A stretch of DNA of 63,249 bases, taken from the NCBI GenBank assembly GCA_030156895.1, contig JASGLP010000010.1, positions 1 through 63,249 on the forward strand, read 5' to 3'. A model generated the notes under the pieces. That model ran no database searches. It saw nothing but the letters and a program-made list of their open reading frames with translations, and was not told the origin of the DNA. Positions 1-8,885 of the stretch are shown here, one piece after another (the first letter of the stretch is position 1; every line of letters starts with the position of its first letter). The translations under genes were made by a program, and so were the position numbers. This DNA comes from Eubacteriaceae bacterium. Lineage in GTDB: Bacteria; Bacillota; Clostridia; Eubacteriales; Eubacteriaceae.

Positions 1-3000
1 TCGCGCCCCACGCGGGGCGTGTGGATTGAAACTGTGATCACCGCTGGCATATCGGTATAGGTTACAGTCGCGCCCCACGCGGGGCGTGTGGATTGAAACG
101 TAAATTTTCTGCCATGTTATCCTCCCTAATAAGTCGCGCCCCACGCGGGGCGTGTGGATTGAAACGGGAACGTAAGCGGTGTATTTAAGGGTTTTTTCGT
201 CGCGCCCCACGCGGGGCGTGTGGATTGAAACTCACTGATGATAAGGGCAAAGGATTCGCCAAAAAGTCGCGCCCCACGCGGGGCGTGTGGATTGAAACTA
301 ATGTTCCAACAGCCGAACTAATTGCCAGTGTAGTCGCGCCCCACGCGGGGCGTGTGGATTGAAACTGAGATCGTCAAAGTACAAAATTGTTTCGTATTGT
401 CGCGCCCCACGCGGGGCGTGTGGATTGAAACGATATACTTGATTGGATTGTCCACGTTCATGTCGTCGCGCCCCACGCGGGGCGTGTGGATTGAAACCCC
501 AATGGCTCCAAGTGTAACTCCTGATCCAACCGTCGCGCCCCACGCGGGGCGTGTGGATTGAAACCAATTCTCAGTCCGCCGCCCTCTGATCCGCACAATG
601 TCGCGCCCCACGCGGGGCGTGTGGATTGAAACATACGGCTAAAAACGAGAATCCAAGTAGCCCAACGGTCGCGCCCCACGCGGGGCGTGTGGATTGAAAC
701 TGTCAAGTGTAATCACATGCGGCGTTGTAAATAGTCGCGCCCCACGCGGGGCGTGTGGATTGAAACTAAAATGTCACCTCACGCCCGTTTTAGGGGCTAA
801 AGTCGCGCCCCACGCGGGGCGTGTGGATTGAAACTCATAAGTTATTGTCGTTGCAATATCAATACTGTCGCGCCCCACGCGGGGCGTGTGGATTGAAACT
901 TCAGGTGCTTGTGTTAGTTCGCAATATATCCCAGTCGCGCCCCACGCGGGGCGTGTGGATTGAAACTGGAATCATGAAAGATGGTGCGTGGATAGACCCG
1001 GTCGCGCCCCACGCGGGGCGTGTGGATTGAAACTTATCTATCGAAAAATGTTAAATAAAGTATTGACGTCGCGCCCCACGCGGGGCGTGTGGATTGAAAC
1101 TAAAATGTGAACTTTTCCACCTTCACGAATAACGTCGCGCCCCACGCGGGGCGTGTGGATTGAAACTTAAAGATGTCCGAGAGTTCAAAGTTGGATCGGC
1201 GTCGCGCCCCACGCGGGGCGTGTGGATTGAAACAAACATGAAATTCTGTCATGGAATTTTGGGATGGTCGCGCCCCACGCGGGGCGTGTGGATTGAAACT
1301 AATGTTCCAACAGCCGAACTAATTGCCAGTGTACGTCGCGCCCCACGCGGGGCGTGTGGATTGAAACATACCGATGACGCAGTTGGAAAAACAAAAGGCA
1401 GGTCGCGCCCCACGCGGGGCGTGTGGATTGAAACTGTGGATGCCTCTGTTTTTAAGCGACGCGCAAGTGTCGCGCCCCACGCGGGGCGTGTGGATTGAAA
1501 CTGTCGAGCCCTGAACTTTTGACATATAGCCGCCAAGTCGCGCCCCACGCGGGGCGTGTGGATTGAAACATCAAAGGCCCTGCGACTAATAAACGGCGCC
1601 GCATGTCGCGCCCCACGCGGGGCGTGTGGATTGAAACTTCTTTTTTTGTTTTTTTAAACTCATGATTGACGTCGCGCCCCACGCGGGGCGTGTGGATTGA
1701 AACAACAATTCGACGTCATAAAGATTATATTCTCTATCGTCGCGCCCCACGCGGGGCGTGTGGATTGAAACAAAATCCGTTTTAACCATCCATTTTTAAA
1801 ATCTCGTCGCGCCCCACGCGGGGCGTGTGGATTGAAACATACTAATAGATAGGAGCAATCGGCTGTATATGAGTCGCGCCCCACGCGGGGCGTGTGGATT
1901 GAAACTTATTGAGAATAATTTTCTTGACGAACAGAAAAGGTCGCGCCCCACGCGGGGCGTGTGGATTGAAACAGGATCTCCTGTCGGCAATCCATCATTG
2001 TACGAGTCGCGCCCCACGCGGGGCGTGTGGATTGAAACTTTTAACAAGTCGGTAATCATTCCGTGGTTTTGTGTCGCGCCCCACGCGGGGCGTGTGGATT
2101 GAAACATATCGCCTATATAAAGCTTTTTTTGTTTGTAGGTCGCGCCCCACGCGGGGCGTGTGGATTGAAACATGAAATGTATATTTTATACGGTTAAGAA
2201 ATCAGCGTCGCGCCCCACGCGGGGCGTGTGGATTGAAACTACATGTCTTAAGGTGCTGTCAGATTGTAAATTAGTCGCGCCCCACGCGGGGCGTGTGGAT
2301 TGAAACTTAAGGTATCGAAGCCCCTTCGCATATTCTACAGTCGCGCCCCACGCGGGGCGTGTGGATTGAAACTTTTCATTTTTATTCATCCTTTCATTTT
2401 TATTTGTCGCGCCCCACGCGGGGCGTGTGGATTGAAACGACAAGCTGCAAAGAACGTGACGGAAGAAAAGAAAGTCGCGCCCCACGCGGGGCGTGTGGAT
2501 TGAAACATGACATAAAAACAACTCTGGCGCCAATAATTGGGTCGCGCCCCACGCGGGGCGTGTGGATTGAAACCTTTTACGGTCATTTTATCTTTTTGGG
2601 GGAGTAAGTCGCGCCCCACGCGGGGCGTGTGGATTGAAACGATAATCAATGCTGACTGTTCCCGATCCCGAGAAGTCGCGCCCCACGCGGGGCGTGTGGA
2701 TTGAAACGAAAATGATGTATCGAGTTATGGTTTGGCAAAAGTCGCGCCCCACGCGGGGCGTGTGGATTGAAACGTGTTTATAGTTCAGCAATTCAATGTA
2801 ATCCCAGTCGCGCCCCACGCGGGGCGTGTGGATTGAAACGACGAAAAACAGGCTGAAGAACAAAAGCAACTTGAGTCGCGCCCCACGCGGGGCGTGTGGA
2901 TTGAAACTAAAAAGGTCATGATTGAAAATGATGAGAATATTGTCGCGCCCCACGCGGGGCGTGTGGATTGAAACTAATTGATAAACTGATTAATAAATTT

Positions 3001-4706
3001 GACGTACGTCGCGCCCCACGCGGGGCGTGTGGATTGAAACCAGCAATGCCGCCAGTCTCCCATATCAGAATGAGTCGCGCCCCACGCGGGGCGTGTGGAT
3101 TGAAACCATTTTTATCTATAACAGATACGGGTTTACCATAAGGTCGCGCCCCACGCGGGGCGTGTGGATTGAAACGATTATAACATCAAAATAAATTTGG
3201 ATATGGGTGTCGCGCCCCACGCGGGGCGTGTGGATTGAAACTAAAGGAAGGTGTGAAAAATGAAAGTAAAAAGAGTCGCGCCCCACGCGGGGCGTGTGGA
3301 TTGAAACCATGTTTTCGCCTAAATCAACTGTCATTTTTAAAGTCGCGCCCCACGCGGGGCGTGTGGATTGAAACACTAATCAATTCATACAATATACACT
3401 ATATACAGTCGCGCCCCACGCGGGGCGTGTGGATTGAAACCATATATTGCAACCCCTTCGTCATCATATCCAAGTCGCGCCCCACGCGGGGCGTGTGGAT
3501 TGAAACTCTAGTTTTGTTTCGGTTGTATTCCACCATCTTGTCGCGCCCCACGCGGGGCGTGTGGATTGAAACTTATCAGACGTTGTTTAAAATCCAATTT
3601 TTTCCAGTCGCGCCCCACGCGGGGCGTGTGGATTGAAACTAGTTCTGGAGGCGACTATATCCAAACTGAAGCCGTCGCGCCCCACGCGGGGCGTGTGGAT
3701 TGAAACTCATTTTTTGTATTAATTCTGAAAACCGCCGTTGTCGCGCCCCACGCGGGGCGTGTGGATTGAAACGGTTTAGTAAAAATAATATGGAATTCTG
3801 GAATACGTCGCGCCCCACGCGGGGCGTGTGGATTGAAACCTATTGATGTTTCAGTTTATCGATATTTAAAGGTCGCGCCCCACGCGGGGCGTGTGGATTG
3901 AAACGATAAATTTGATTATAATAAGCGTTAAACAACATGTCGCGCCCCACGCGGGGCGTGTGGATTGAAACTATGGATTGTTGGTTATTTTTTTCAAGTC
4001 TTTAGTCGCGCCCCACGCGGGGCGTGTGGATTGAAACTTTAAAACATATGGTAGAATGACAAAAAATGGCATGTCGCGCCCCACGCGGGGCGTGTGGATT
4101 GAAACCGTGAGTTAATTAGATTTGAAAAGAATTTTAAGTCGCGCCCCACGCGGGGCGTGTGGATTGAAACTTAAATGAAAATGATGAATACCTGCGGCTT
4201 CATAGTCGCGCCCCACGCGGGGCGTGTGGATTGAAACCAATACCCTGGCTTATCCAGGTATTGACGATACGGTCGCGCCCCACGCGGGGCGTGTGGATTG
4301 AAACATAAAATTGATTTTGAGAAAAAAAGAATTGTCGGAAGTCGCGCCCCACGCGGGGCGTGTGGATTGAAACTTTAAACGAAAAAAAGAACTTGTCATC
4401 AACGGGTCGCGCCCCACGCGGGGCGTGTGGATTGAAACCCATCCACCAGGTCAGAACCTTCTTCTGCTTCTTGTCGCGCCCCACGCGGGGCGTGTGGATT
4501 GAAACAATGAAGACCAGGTAAAAGGTGTTTTCGCCCTTAGTCGCGCCCCACGCGGGGCGTGTGGATTGAAACAAGAAATGCAGACATTGTAAAGTCGGAA
4601 GGAAATAGTCGCGCCCCACGCGGGGCGTGTGGATTGAAACAATGGGAATAGATTTACCGCCGGTTTTAATAAAGTCGCGCCCCACGCGGGGCGTATGGTT
4701 TGAAAC
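1..4706 (+). CRISPR. Type I-C-like CRISPR array, 71 repeats
   Basis: I counted 71 copies of a 33-bp repeat that begins GTCGCGCCCC and ends GTGTGGATTGAAAC, separated by 70 spacers of about 32-36 bp. The repeat contains a CGCCCC/GGGGCG stem and matches the I-C repeat class. The first repeat lacks its first base because the window starts inside it. All internal repeats I read are identical. The last one (4674-4706) has two changes (GTATGGTTTGAAAC), the usual sign of the leader-distal end. The leader, the newest spacers and the cas genes should therefore lie left of position 1. No cas gene is present in the window. The many apparent proteins across this stretch (HTPRVGRD- or PHAPRGAR-type repeats) are translations of the repeat and are not genes. 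Confidence 0.98.
1300..1334 (+). repeat. Duplicate CRISPR spacer, second copy
   Basis: This spacer begins TAATGTTCCAACAGCC and is the same as the spacer at 299-332, fifteen repeat units closer to the leader. The copy here is 35 nt and the other is 34 nt: this one has one extra C at its 3' end. The neighbouring spacers are not shared, so this is a single-spacer repeat and not a duplicated block. Confidence 0.9.
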
Positions 4707-4968
4707 CCGGATACAACGACCAGAACAAAGGAGTTCGCGAGGATCAGGGGAGATTATTGATAATCTACCCAATGTATTCAAATCAATTCCACAGCTCAAC
4801 CGTCTTCCTGCTCAGATTCTCAAATTCATTTTATAATCTGGATATTTCTAATCCTGAATTGACGCAACTGTTTAAAAATTCTATAATAAAGAAAATAACC
4901 TCGCGCATATAGTGTGCGGTTAATAGAGTATTATTTGCCGAAAGGAGTATTGATTTAAGTAAATGGTT
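4707..4968. other. Array-distal AT-rich DNA without a clear gene
   Basis: About 260 bp follow the last CRISPR repeat. Short open frames cross it, but none has a ribosome binding site or a recognisable domain. I see no second array, transposase or tRNA here. Confidence 0.5.
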
Positions 4969-5150
4969 TTTTGATGAGCCAGGATAAATAACAATGTAAT
5001 TTTTTCAATTATCTCGGAGTTACTTCCGATTTATTTGCAGCGTCGCGATGATCTGATTGAGTGCTTGGAAAATAATCAATGGTGCTTTACAGATAGGTCA
5101 ATATATTGGTATGGCTCCGAATTTTGACAATCACATTGTTTTAATTAGTA
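4969..5150 (+). pseudogene. Possible Hpt-domain remnant, frameshifted
   Basis: One frame reads SELLPIYLQRRDDLIECLE and then NNQW, which resembles helices of a stand-alone histidine phosphotransfer (Hpt) domain. The next frame continues with QIGQYIGMAPNFDNH, which would fit the following Hpt segment. The match therefore jumps frame near 5080 and has no good start codon. The phospho-accepting His motif is not intact. This is a weak reading by eye; the stretch may simply be noncoding. Confidence 0.28.
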
Positions 5151-5163
5151 AATGGAGAAAAAC

Positions 5164-6318
5164 GTGGATAAACTAAGTAATTTAAGTCTTGATGAATTTT
5201 TAGAAAAACTATCGGTCTGCAAATTTCCGGGGCCGGCTGCTGGTTCAGCGGTGGGAACAATTCAGGCAATTACCGCGGCACTTATGAATATGGCCTGTTG
5301 CTGTACCTTGAAAAAAGATCCGGATAATGATATTTGCAAAGCTTCCATCGCGATCGCCAAGCGACTGCAGGCAGATGCTTTATGTCAGGGGCAAGCGGAT
5401 ATCCAGGCTTATATGGCGGTCGTCAGAGCGGGGAAAAGTAATAATCCTGAGGATTATCAGCAGGCCATGAAAGGGGCGATTAGGCCCTTTGTGAAACTGC
5501 TGGAAAACTGTTATGAGCTTTTAATTGAAACGCAGAAGATTTTACAGGATAGTTATTCTTTGGTCTTGGGGGATCTGGTGATTTGCGCCAGTCTGGCTGA
5601 GGCGGTGGCAGCGGCGGCAAAAGCAGGGATTGAAATTAATCTTATGTCGATCGCGGATCAAGACTTCAAGCAGAAGAATCTTAAGGATACAAGAGACCGT
5701 TATCAGGCATGCCTGGATCTGAAGCAGGCTATTATGACCCAGGCTTTTGCGGCGGACGAGCCAATAATAAAAGCACCACCGGATAGCCAGAGGCTACTGG
5801 CCTTCTGGTTTGATCCTGAGAATAAACCCTTTTGGTTTCAAAAAAATGCATCGTTTGATCAAAAGATCGCCAATAATTTCTTTGCGCTTTGGCAGTCGGC
5901 CTGTAAGGGTGAACTAGCAGCGTGGCGGCAAACCATCAAAGGCCGGCTGGCGGAAATAATTATTTTGGATCAATTCTCCAGGAATTTAAACCGTAATGGA
6001 GAAAGGGCATTTTCGCAAGATTTAATGGCCCTGGTGCTGGCTCAGGAGGCAGTTGGGCAGCCGGACTACAAGACGCTTTCCCAAGTTGAAAAGCAATTTA
6101 TCCTGATGCCTTTTATGCATTCGGAATCGGTGGCCATTCACGACGAAGCTTTATCTTATTTTGAGGCGCTGGGAGATCCTTTAACGCTGGAGTTTGAAAT
6201 AAGGCATCGGCATATTATTGAACAGTTTGGCCGTTATCCCCATCGCAACCAAGTTCTAAACAGAGCGTCCACGCCAGAAGAAATTGAATTTCTTAAACAG
6301 CCGGGCTCAAGCTTTTAA
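5164..6318 (+). CDS. Cyclodeaminase/cyclohydrolase-like domain fused to DUF924
   Basis: The N-terminal half (about residues 1-180) looks like the FTCD_C/FchA fold, which in acetogens includes methenyl-tetrahydrofolate cyclohydrolase of the methyl branch of the Wood-Ljungdahl pathway. The C-terminal half (about 205-380) has DUF924 hallmarks: LLAFWFDPENKPFWF, an ILDQFSRN-like segment, LMPFMHSES, and HRHIIEQFGRYPHRN. The two domains are in one uninterrupted frame. The glycine-rich PAPGGGS segment usual in FchA is altered to FPGPAAGS, so folate binding may differ. I chose the GTG at 5164 because GGAG sits 6 nt upstream. An in-frame ATG at 5152 has no binding site of its own and overlaps that GGAG. 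The gene stands alone, before the CO-dehydrogenase operon. Function is unknown; a one-carbon role is an inference. Confidence 0.8.
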   Translation: MDKLSNLSLDEFLEKLSVCKFPGPAAGSAVGTIQAITAALMNMACCCTLKKDPDNDICKASIAIAKRLQADALCQGQADIQAYMAVVRAGKSNNPEDYQQAMKGAIRPFVKLLENCYELLIETQKILQDSYSLVLGDLVICASLAEAVAAAAKAGIEINLMSIADQDFKQKNLKDTRDRYQACLDLKQAIMTQAFAADEPIIKAPPDSQRLLAFWFDPENKPFWFQKNASFDQKIANNFFALWQSACKGELAAWRQTIKGRLAEIIILDQFSRNLNRNGERAFSQDLMALVLAQEAVGQPDYKTLSQVEKQFILMPFMHSESVAIHDEALSYFEALGDPLTLEFEIRHRHIIEQFGRYPHRNQVLNRASTPEEIEFLKQPGSSF

Positions 6319-6332
6319 AAATATAAAAACGT

Positions 6333-6376
6333 CAATCCTGCTTGAAATTAATTTAAATTAATTTCAAGCAGGATTG
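6333..6376. repeat. Perfect 44-bp palindrome
   Basis: Two exactly complementary 22-bp arms begin CAATCCTGCTTGAAATTAA and meet without a spacer. It lies 15 bp after the fusion gene's stop. There is no T-run after it on the + strand. On the - strand it is followed within 4 nt by a T-run (complement of 6319-6330). It may act as an atypical terminator or a cruciform/operator. Confidence 0.75.
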
Positions 6377-6484
6377 CTTGCATTAAAAGTAGATTAATGG
6401 GCAAAAACGCGATGATAGAGGGATTAAATACAAAATTGCTCAATTAATTCACAGTTAAGATTGAAAACTAATCAATAACCATTC

Positions 6485-6512
6485 TTGACAACTGGCTATA
6501 CAGGTATATAAT
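6485..6512 (+). promoter_or_regulatory. Sigma-A-type promoter of the cooS operon
   Basis: TTGACA (6485-6490) and TATAAT (6507-6512), both perfect consensus boxes, are separated by 16 bp. They lie about 39 bp upstream of the cooS start, which is preceded by GGAGG. Confidence 0.75.
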
Positions 6513-6550
6513 AGAATCAATAAGAGGATTACAAAACTGGAGGCGTAATT

Positions 6551-8434
6551 ATGAATTCTAATTTTAGCTGTAAAACCTGTCAAAGTGCTGATCAGAGTCT
6601 GGAGAACTTTATTTCAGGATTGAGTGTCGAAACCTCACATCACCGGGTAGAAGGGCAAAGTGTGAAATGTGGTTTTGGACTGCAGGGAATCTGCTGCCGA
6701 CTATGTTCCAACGGCCCTTGCCGAATCACACCTAACGGCCAAAAAGGGATCTGTGGCGCAACGGCCGATACCATAGTGGCGCGCAACTTCTTAAGAGCGG
6801 TGGCAGCCGGTTCAGGATGTTATATTCATGTCATTGAAAATACCGCCCTGATGCTTAAAAAGACGGCTCAAACTAAGGGGCTTTTAAAAGGGAAAAATAC
6901 GCTTAAAAAATTGGCGGATATTTTTGGCATCCAAGAGACCGACCAGTATCTCTGTGCCGAAAAAGTTGCGGATGCGGTTCTGTCTGATCTTTACAAACCG
7001 GATTACGTTAAAATGGAACTGGTTGAAAAATTAGCTTATGCGCCACGTTACAAACGTTGGATGGAACTGGATATCCTGCCTGGCGGCGCAAAGTCCGAGG
7101 TTTTTGCCGGTGTGGTAAAGACATCTACCAATTTAAATTCTGACCCCGTCAATATGTACCTGAATTGCTTAAAACTGGGGATTTCCACGGGACTTTACGG
7201 CTTAACCCTGACCAATCTTTTAAATGATGTCTTGTTGGGAGAACCGGCTATTCGTTTAGCACCGGTGGGACTGCGTGTCATCAATCCGGATTATATCAAT
7301 ATCATGATCACCGGACATCAGCATTCTATCTTTACCTATCTGCAGGAACGCTTAACCGATAAGGATGTGATTGAAAAGGCTCAAAAAGCCGGCGCAAAAG
7401 GATTTAAGCTGGTTGGATGTACCTGTGTTGGTCAGGATTTGCAGTTACGTGGCCAGCATTATCAGGAAGTATTCGATGGCCATGCGGGTAATAATTTTAC
7501 CTCAGAAGCTATTTTGGCGACCGGCGGGATTGATGCGGTCTTATCCGAGTTTAACTGTACCCTGCCAGGCATTGAACCAATCTGTGACGAGCTTTTAATC
7601 AAGCAGATCTGTCTGGATGATGTGGCCAAAAAAGCCAATGCCGAATTAAAGCCTTTTGTTTTTGAAAAACGGGAAGAGCAGGTGGAAGAAATTCTGGATG
7701 CCATTACCGAATCTTATATAAATCGTCGAAGCAAAGTTGAAATCAATCTGCAGCCGGAGCATGGCAATAATGATACCCTGACAGGTGTCAGTGAAACTTC
7801 CTTAAAAGACTTCTTAGGCGGCAGCTGGAAACCGCTGATTGACCTGATTGTCAGTGGCGATATTAAAGGAATTGCCGGTGTGGTTGGTTGTTCAAGCCTG
7901 ACTGCTGGCGGTCACGATGTTTTGACCGTCGATCTGGTTAAAGAACTGATTTCAAAAGATATTTTAGTTTTATCGGCTGGATGTTCTTCCGGCGGGCTGG
8001 AAAATGTTGGTTTAATGTCCCCTTCCGCAGCTTCATTGGCGGGTCCGAAACTACGAGCCATATGTGAAAAACTGAAGATTCCACCGGTCTTAAACTTTGG
8101 CCCTTGTTTAGCAATTGGCCGCCTGGAGCTGGTGGCGACAGAATTGGCCGAAAGCTTGGGTATTGATATTCCGCAACTGCCGCTGGTTTTATCAGCGCCA
8201 CAGTGGTTGGAAGAACAGGCCTTGGCTGATGGTGCCTTTGGTTTAGCCTTGGGTCTACCTCTGCATCTGGGACTGCCGCCATTTGTAACCGGAAGTTCGC
8301 TGGCGGTGGAAGTATTTACTGAAAACATGAAAGAATTAACGGGCGGCCAGCTGATTATTGATGATAATGCCAAACAGGCGGCTGATACCCTGGAAGGGAT
8401 TATTTTGGCCAAACGTCAGGGTTTAAACATTTAG
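6551..8434 (+). CDS. cooS: Anaerobic Ni-Fe carbon monoxide dehydrogenase catalytic subunit, divergent
   Basis: At 627 residues this is the usual length for a monofunctional CooS, which oxidises CO to CO2 in the cytoplasm. Cys40 and Cys48 fit the inter-subunit D cluster; Cys49, Cys52, Cys57 and Cys68 fit the B cluster. The active-site His93 is in CYIHVIEN. Candidate C-cluster ligands are His256, Cys292, Cys336, Cys447, Cys478 and Cys519. Motif contexts are unusual, for example GHQH for GHNP, GCTCVG for GICCTG, and GPCLAIGR for GSCVDNSR. The catalytic Lys of the SAPE..S.KA motif (Lys563 in C. hydrogenoformans CODH-II) aligns with Gln556 in SAPQWLEEQALADG. It may be a low-activity or functionally shifted CODH. 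It is the first gene of a tight operon with an electron-transfer protein and a flavoprotein. Confidence 0.93.
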   Translation: MNSNFSCKTCQSADQSLENFISGLSVETSHHRVEGQSVKCGFGLQGICCRLCSNGPCRITPNGQKGICGATADTIVARNFLRAVAAGSGCYIHVIENTALMLKKTAQTKGLLKGKNTLKKLADIFGIQETDQYLCAEKVADAVLSDLYKPDYVKMELVEKLAYAPRYKRWMELDILPGGAKSEVFAGVVKTSTNLNSDPVNMYLNCLKLGISTGLYGLTLTNLLNDVLLGEPAIRLAPVGLRVINPDYINIMITGHQHSIFTYLQERLTDKDVIEKAQKAGAKGFKLVGCTCVGQDLQLRGQHYQEVFDGHAGNNFTSEAILATGGIDAVLSEFNCTLPGIEPICDELLIKQICLDDVAKKANAELKPFVFEKREEQVEEILDAITESYINRRSKVEINLQPEHGNNDTLTGVSETSLKDFLGGSWKPLIDLIVSGDIKGIAGVVGCSSLTAGGHDVLTVDLVKELISKDILVLSAGCSSGGLENVGLMSPSAASLAGPKLRAICEKLKIPPVLNFGPCLAIGRLELVATELAESLGIDIPQLPLVLSAPQWLEEQALADGAFGLALGLPLHLGLPPFVTGSSLAVEVFTENMKELTGGQLIIDDNAKQAADTLEGIILAKRQGLNI

Positions 8435-8443
8435 GAGGGCAGG

Positions 8444-8884
8444 ATGAAACGGATTATGATTGATCGCGAAAAATGCGATGGCTGTCTCAACTGCACAATT
8501 GCTTGTATCAGCGCCCATCAGGAAGGCAGCAACTTTTACACCGCTGATCTGACCGGCAAAACGGCTGATTCCCGGAATAAGATCTATTTTAAAGAGAAGG
8601 AGGGATATTTTCCCATCTTTTGCCGTCATTGTGACGAGCCGGAATGTGTTATGTCCTGTATGAGTGGCGCCTTATCAAAAGATTCTATCAGCGGATTGGT
8701 GAATTATGATGCCGACAAATGTGGCTCCTGTCTGATGTGCGTCATGAATTGCCCCTATGGCGTCATGAAGCCGGATCAGACCAACACAAAAATGATCAAA
8801 TGTGATTTTTGTCAGGATCTTACGGAGGGACCTTCATGTGTAAAAGCCTGTCCAAAAGAAGCCATCACAGTTCAGGAGGTGTAG
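8444..8884 (+). CDS. cooF: CooF-like polyferredoxin, electron carrier for CODH
   Basis: This 146-residue protein has four Cys-rich blocks, of which CDGCLNCTIAC, CRHCDEPECVMSC and CGSCLMCVMNC are the clearest. This is the HycB/CooF type of protein carrying four 4Fe-4S clusters. In this family it takes electrons from the D cluster of CooS and passes them to a partner enzyme. Its GGAGG binding site overlaps the cooS stop codon and the gap to cooS is 9 bp, so the two are co-translated. No signal peptide is visible; it acts in the cytoplasm. The partner here is most likely the flavoprotein encoded next, not a hydrogenase, because no hydrogenase gene is present. Confidence 0.92.
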   Translation: MKRIMIDREKCDGCLNCTIACISAHQEGSNFYTADLTGKTADSRNKIYFKEKEGYFPIFCRHCDEPECVMSCMSGALSKDSISGLVNYDADKCGSCLMCVMNCPYGVMKPDQTNTKMIKCDFCQDLTEGPSCVKACPKEAITVQEV

Positions 8885-8885
8885 A

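Noticed and set aside
298-4836. Many open frames translating to HTPRVGRD or PHAPRGAR/RPTRGVW repeats
   Set aside because: These are six-frame translations of the CRISPR repeat with spacer-encoded linkers. They have no ribosome binding sites and overlap one another on both strands.
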